The notes beneath the pieces were generated by a model. It saw only the letters and a program-made list of their open reading frames with translations, searched no databases and was not told the DNA's origin. This document shows positions 59,760-64,000 of a stretch of 64,000 bases of DNA, one piece after another; the stretch's first letter is position 1; every line of letters starts with the position of its first letter. The DNA lies in assembly GCA_948567375.1 (NCBI GenBank), contig OX419759.1, forward strand, positions 37,290,593-37,354,592, written 5' to 3'. The position numbers and the translations under genes are program-made. The DNA is from Lunularia cruciata. Its lineage: Eukaryota; Streptophyta; Marchantiopsida; Lunulariales; Lunulariaceae.

Positions 59760-61400
59760 CAGTGCTGTCCAGTAAGAGAAGTCAAGTAGAGTTAGAAAGT
59801 ACAATATTGGAAAAAGGCAACCGCGTAGAACACATGAAGACCCCATCAATAGTCCCTTCCTTTAATAGTACAGTATTAGGATTAGTGGCTTCCAGGCCAG
59901 TTTGATTTTCTCATACGAGGTTATTCTTATTCAACTGGAAGTTGCCGGGTTTAATGGATTGATAGATTGACCTTCTCAACACACACTCAAAAGTTGATTA
60001 CAAAAAGTATATTCTTTCCAGAAAATCACGTGTTACTTCTACGAAGTCGTCTCATTCACCCTCCTTATCTAAATCTTCCAAGCTTAAAAGATCATCACTT
60101 TAAGTGGAAAGAGAACTTCATGGTTAAGAGACGGATCCTGGATATAAAGAAATGAGGACAGATGCCATTCGAGGAACTGGGATCCTGGATAGATAATCTA
60201 GTTCTACCGAGTAAAGCTAAGTAAGCTAGAATATGCATACGGTCCAATTCAACGTTGATAAAATATAAGAACAAAGAAGGAGGTAGAAAGTCCACATGTG
60301 CTTTATGCCATACAACACTCGGTGGCCGAATTTCCACACCACAACTAATCCTGCAATTTTGAATGACATCAAGGTGTTCAAGTTACAATACGTAGGGGTT
60401 TATCTTTGAGGTCGAAGGATGCATGACCCCAGAAATTGCTTATATCCAAAAGAGAAAGTTTTAACTCTAAAACCTAGTGTATCAAGGATCAGGCTCTTCC
60501 TATTTTCAGGGTAGTACGAGCATATAGATTTATCTTCTTTGTACTGAAGACTTGAGGTGTATGGAAGTTCAATCCCTATACATAGACTATACAACCGTGA
60601 TTTAAATCCTACATTACAGAGATAGTAGCGGACACGATAAGAAAGTCTGCATACCATACAAAAGAGATGTCCGAGGAAGTTTAATGCCTGGTGTGTTACA
60701 AAGCTACTACTCTATCGCATAGCATAGGGTATTCAAATATCGTTGCTTTGTTGGTGGGGTTAGTTGTGAGCTTTTGTCTTGATGTTGTTTTTTCTATCCT
60801 TTGATATACGTTCTGTGCCTTGGCACTGTCAAACGCATTCAATGAACTACACGCATTGTTCTTCTCAGGGGTTAGGACCCAAATCTGGAAACCTTTGCTT
60901 ATATTATTTCAAGGGGAATCGTCGTCACTTCAAGTTGCTGATGTCAATAATCTGATGAAACTATATTGTTATGAAACATGAAGGGCATGAGCAGATAAAG
61001 GTACGTTTATCTGGTTAACAATTTTTTATTGTATACTACTGTATGAATTTACATCTGGGGCTTGATGCGGCCTACATGCTTGGCTTCATCCAATTTTGTT
61101 TATTTGAGATTAAAGTTCGCCTAGAGTAGTAGAGCAAAATGGAAGATAAAGTACTCGGTGCCAATACTTTGATATCCGATGAGTATCATGATACTTTAAC
61201 CAATTGAAATAATAGAACCATTATTCCCATCATCGTCATCGTGAAACATGGCCTACAGGGCATCCCTCTAGTTTAAGTTTCATCCCACCTCAATTCTCAG
61301 GTAAAAAAGCCGTCTCCTTTTCCGGTTCGCCGCATTGCTACTCCAAAAAGGAGAAGAGATAGAACCAAAAATCTTGAAACCCTCCAGCGTGGACTCGTGA
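59760..61400. other. Low-copy stretch without a recognised gene
   Basis: Short frames on both strands (for example 60,337-60,095 and 60,657-60,400 on the minus strand) show no domain I recognise and no clear exon pattern. Confidence 0.4.
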
Positions 61401-61409
61401 ATGACGACT

Positions 61410-62070
61410 GCTTGATTCAAGCTCCAACACAAAGCAGTACATAGGAAAAGATTAATGAGAAGTACCAGTTACAACCACCGGTTGATAGGCTCGCACTAGC
61501 TACCCGCTATAGGAGGGGACCCCAGCTACACCAGAGAGTGAAATAGAAAGTACGAAAGAAGTGAACTCTATGGTGTGGCTTGCACTAGTTACACACGCGA
61601 AAAGGACCTTCCCTCCCCAGCTACACCAGGAAGGATGAAGGATGAACAAAAAGTTTCCATTCTTCATGAGCCCCAACTCCAGGGGCTCGTGAAGAATGGG
61701 AAACACCCCAAGTGGAAAGACGATACTCAATTCAATTCCTAAAGGAAAACACTAAACAGAAGAAGAAGAATACTAATTAGTATCGGTTTCCAAGCCATTG
61801 GATGATTGCCTTGCGCTAATTACGCACTTACAGAACCTTTCTTCCAAGTTTAACCCCAAGGTCCACCAGATGAAAGACAGAAGAAATAAATCCCTTTACC
61901 ATTGTTCACCGTGAAAGACAACCACGCAATCCAGTTCCAAAACAAAGCACAACATAGAGAAGAATAACAACAATAATAACAACCAGTTGACAGCCCATCG
62001 GTTAAATAGTTGACTTGCACTAAATACACGCTACGGGGACCTTTCTTCCAAGTTTAACCCCATACTTTCT
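61410..62070. repeat. Diverged tandem-like repeat, four units
   Basis: A core of the form TTGCACTAGTTACACAC recurs at about 61,490, 61,580, 61,810 and 62,014. It is followed by 'ggacc' and 'ttcttccaagtttaacccca' (61,838 and 62,044) or 'ccagctacaccag' (61,525 and 61,616). Segments before the cores ('caaaacaaagcacaacatag' type) also recur. Units are 90-230 bases apart and strongly diverged. Confidence 0.6.
61653..61704. repeat. Strong hairpin, 22-bp arms, 7-nt loop
   Basis: The arms 61,653-61,674 and 61,682-61,704 are reverse complements apart from one extra C and one G-T type mismatch. The loop is AACTCCA. The hairpin lies inside the diverged repeat. Confidence 0.75.
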
Positions 62071-62252
62071 CTTGTGATAATTATGCGGTCACTTTCACCC
62101 AGCGGTACTGTAGTAGATAGATCCCTGTAGCCAGGACGTCATGATCTGGAAGGAACCGACTTCTCTACCACTGGCGGGGGACAAATGTAGTCTATCTGCA
62201 AGCAGGTGATGCTGGCCACAGCAGATAGCGAACGGCCATGGTAAACTATTTG

Positions 62253-62325
62253 CGCGTCAACAGCACAGCACAGCACAGCACCGGACAGAACAGCACAGCT
62301 GAGCTGATGTATATATATGTACCAT
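62253..62325 (+). promoter_or_regulatory. CAGCA microsatellite next to a TATA-like run
   Basis: Tandem CAGCA units at about 62,260-62,300 are followed by TATATATA at about 62,310-62,318. A purine-rich 'gaagaagaagaag' run follows about 60 bases later, as in plant 5' UTRs. No reading frame could be attached, so this is only a weak promoter candidate. Confidence 0.25.
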
Positions 62326-62329
62326 TTGT

Positions 62330-63340
62330 TGACGACTCATATGCATTTTTTGAAGTCGAGCTCCAGCAACGAGGCAGAAGAAGAAGAAGATCAAGGAAGC
62401 ATATCTAAGTCAAGACGTACACACGCCAAAAACCACTTGTCAATCCACATAGGGGAAAGAGTTTTCTAAATGATACTGAGGGTGGGGTAAATCAAGAGTA
62501 ACTGGGACTTCTGGATATCTTAGGATGCTGACTCGTACTAATTGAGGTATTGGTAAAATACTATATCAGTCACACAAGTTTTGATGTTTCATCTCAGGAT
62601 GTTGTACTTGTGAAATAGTTTGGCCGGAGACCAATGAGAGTTTGTTAGATCTAGTTCATAAGAAAAGCTGCCAAATAGAATACCAAGATGGAATAAACGA
62701 AAAGAAATACAAGATGTTGGGAAACAGAAAATGGAAGGGCTCGAGCCCTTCTGAAGAGAGAAGGCAAAGTTCTTAAAGATGAGCTAAAAGCAAAATGACG
62801 TTAAAACTAAGGATGTTGCATTGTGTGATAAAGGCATTCTAAGAATCTGTTGTGTAGAAAGGATGGGAGGTGAGTTCGCACCGTCGTTGCCTTTTAGGGA
62901 TTTGCTCTGGTAGAAGGGTGGGAGTGTCCTAGATTTGGAGGGGAGTTTAGGGTTGTCCACCGTCATTGTATATCTATGTAAATTAAGCACTTGGAAACTT
63001 TATAAAGTGAGAGATATTTTATGTTGTAACATAGGCCTGTAAATATATTAAAATATTCTCCTCTTCTAATGAATTTAGAACGGTGTCTGAAAATGGATCA
63101 TCATATTGATGATGAAGATACACCAAGACTTTAAATCGCCAAAGTTCAGGAGGGTCGGAAGTATGTCATGGTATATGATACTCTTCTTTATTTCTGGTGC
63201 CGAAGTTTGCCATTACACCGTGTGTAGTTGCTCGTAAATTCTTTTTATTTATGGATGCTAGATACTAGCCGAGGAGGTTAGCAACTACCACATCACATAA
63301 CGGCTGCCACTTACCCGTAAAATAAGAGGCAGACATTAGG
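62330..63340. other. Stretch without a recognised gene
   Basis: No frame with recognisable content and no RNA gene seen. Confidence 0.4.
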
Positions 63341-63514
63341 GGGTTTCAAAACTCCCTTTTCAGCTTTCGTAAAATATTTTACTGGAAGCCAAACCCTAAT
63401 CCCGTAAACTGTTACGGAGTGTGTCGCGGGTTTCAAAAATCCCTTTTCAGTTTTCAAAAATTATTTTACGGGAGGCCAAACCCCAATCCCGTAAATTGTT
63501 ACGGGGTGTGTTGA
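63341..63514. repeat. Two-copy tandem repeat, period 87, with palindrome
   Basis: Copies at 63,341-63,427 and 63,428-63,514 share 'gggtttcaaaa.tcccttttcag' and end near 'gttacgg.gtgtgt'. Each contains CCCGTAA-4 nt-TTACGG, a near-perfect palindrome. Similar CCCGTAA/TTACGGG words lie just outside (63,314 and 63,744). Confidence 0.8.
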
Positions 63515-63882
63515 GGAGAAGTTATTAGCCTTTCGAGAAATACTCCCATGTCCTCTAGAAATGATATGGTTATTGATAAACGTGACCTGTAAATATTTAT
63601 TGTCATGGGTGGTCCTTTCAACTTATCTATCGAAAATACAGCCTTAAAAGTCACCCGAAAAAAAACCATCTCGAACTTAGATTTTTATGGCGGTTTCATA
63701 AACGTACATGTTTTGGTTTAGGGGACCCATAATAAATAAAATTACGGGAATGCACAATTCCCATCAAATTCATTTTTTAGACCACTTATTCTGTAAAATC
63801 AAGATCAATTCTTGGAGAGGATTCATCTGAAAGGTCGAACCAACTCTCATTCTGAATCAATCGTAACCCTAAGGAATTAGAG

Positions 63883-64000
63883 ATGGCTTTTCGGATTCTT
63901 AATTATGTTTCACAAGAGTCTGTAAGAACTAAGTCTTCAAGTCGTATCTTTGTCAAATCAACAAGAAGCATACACCCCAAAGTTGTAGATGGACTAAGTT
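63883..64000 (+). CDS. Possible first exon of a gene running off the window
   Basis: From ATG at 63,883 the frame is open to the window end (39 codons). The encoded segment (MAFRILNYVSQESVRTKSSS, then more Ser/Arg/Lys) has few acids, like a mitochondrial or plastid targeting peptide. A purine-rich GGAATTAGAG context precedes the ATG. Too short to identify. Confidence 0.35.
   Translation, partial: MAFRILNYVSQESVRTKSSSRIFVKSTRSIHPKVVDGLS

Noticed and set aside
61653..61704. MicroRNA precursor
   Set aside because: The loop is only 7 nt and the arms end abruptly; plant precursors are normally longer and nothing shows expression.
1..64000. CRISPR arrays, tRNA or rRNA genes, bacterial-type operons
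   Set aside because: No regularly spaced short repeats and no cloverleaf or rRNA-like sequence were noticed on either strand; the content is eukaryotic.

Overview
The window looks like nuclear DNA of a land plant. It holds one clear host gene, for a plastid-type membrane peptidase with short GT-AG introns, inside a deep pile of nested Ty3/gypsy LTR retrotransposons. The lineage cannot be fixed from sequence alone. A DNMT3-like methyltransferase carried by one retroelement would fit a non-angiosperm plant (bryophyte, fern, lycophyte or gymnosperm), because DNMT3 genes were kept there and lost in angiosperms; that is inference.

Layout. 1-7,000: decayed retroelement debris (coiled-coil and gag-like relics, a solo LTR with a perfect 5-bp target duplication). 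7,003-42,192: one nest. T1 (+ strand gypsy, 5' LTR 7,003-7,690, 3' LTR 41,522-42,192) is split in its RNase H region by T2 (- strand gypsy, LTRs 13,575-13,972 and about 39,465-39,865, TTAT duplication). T2 is split in its integrase by T3 (+ strand, same family as T1, 15,319-21,696, GAAC duplication). It is split in its reverse transcriptase by a 2.2-kb repeat B (22,704-34,851), and a second, inverted B copy lies at 37,034-39,256. The left B copy is itself split by T4 (24,850-34,767, - strand, TCTA duplication).

T4 is the notable system. It is a gypsy-type element with one continuous frame encoding Gag with two zinc knuckles, aspartic protease, a complete DNMT3/DRM-like cytosine-5 DNA methyltransferase, reverse transcriptase/RNase H, integrase and a C-terminal PHD finger. 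It therefore carries both a DNA-methylation writer and a histone-reader type module. Its frame has no frameshift but eight in-frame stops, each explicable as a C-to-T change in CAG or CGA. Its LTR arrangement is permuted in a way that fits integration of a 2-LTR circle cut at an internal palindrome. A much older, CpG-poor relic of the same integrase lies at 43,079-43,632.

44,400-52,050: low-copy region with the seven-exon, all-phase-0 gene for a stand-alone M41-like (FtsH-peptidase-related) membrane protein at 47,696-51,707, and unidentified coding remnants at 46,050-47,500. 53,500-54,971: two LTR copies in opposite orientation, one a solo LTR with a perfect GTATT duplication. 55,000-58,900: very AT-rich, no genes seen. 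59,200-64,000: low-copy DNA with CpG-rich promoter-like sequence, a strong hairpin, diverged tandem repeats, and the possible first exon of a gene running off the right edge.
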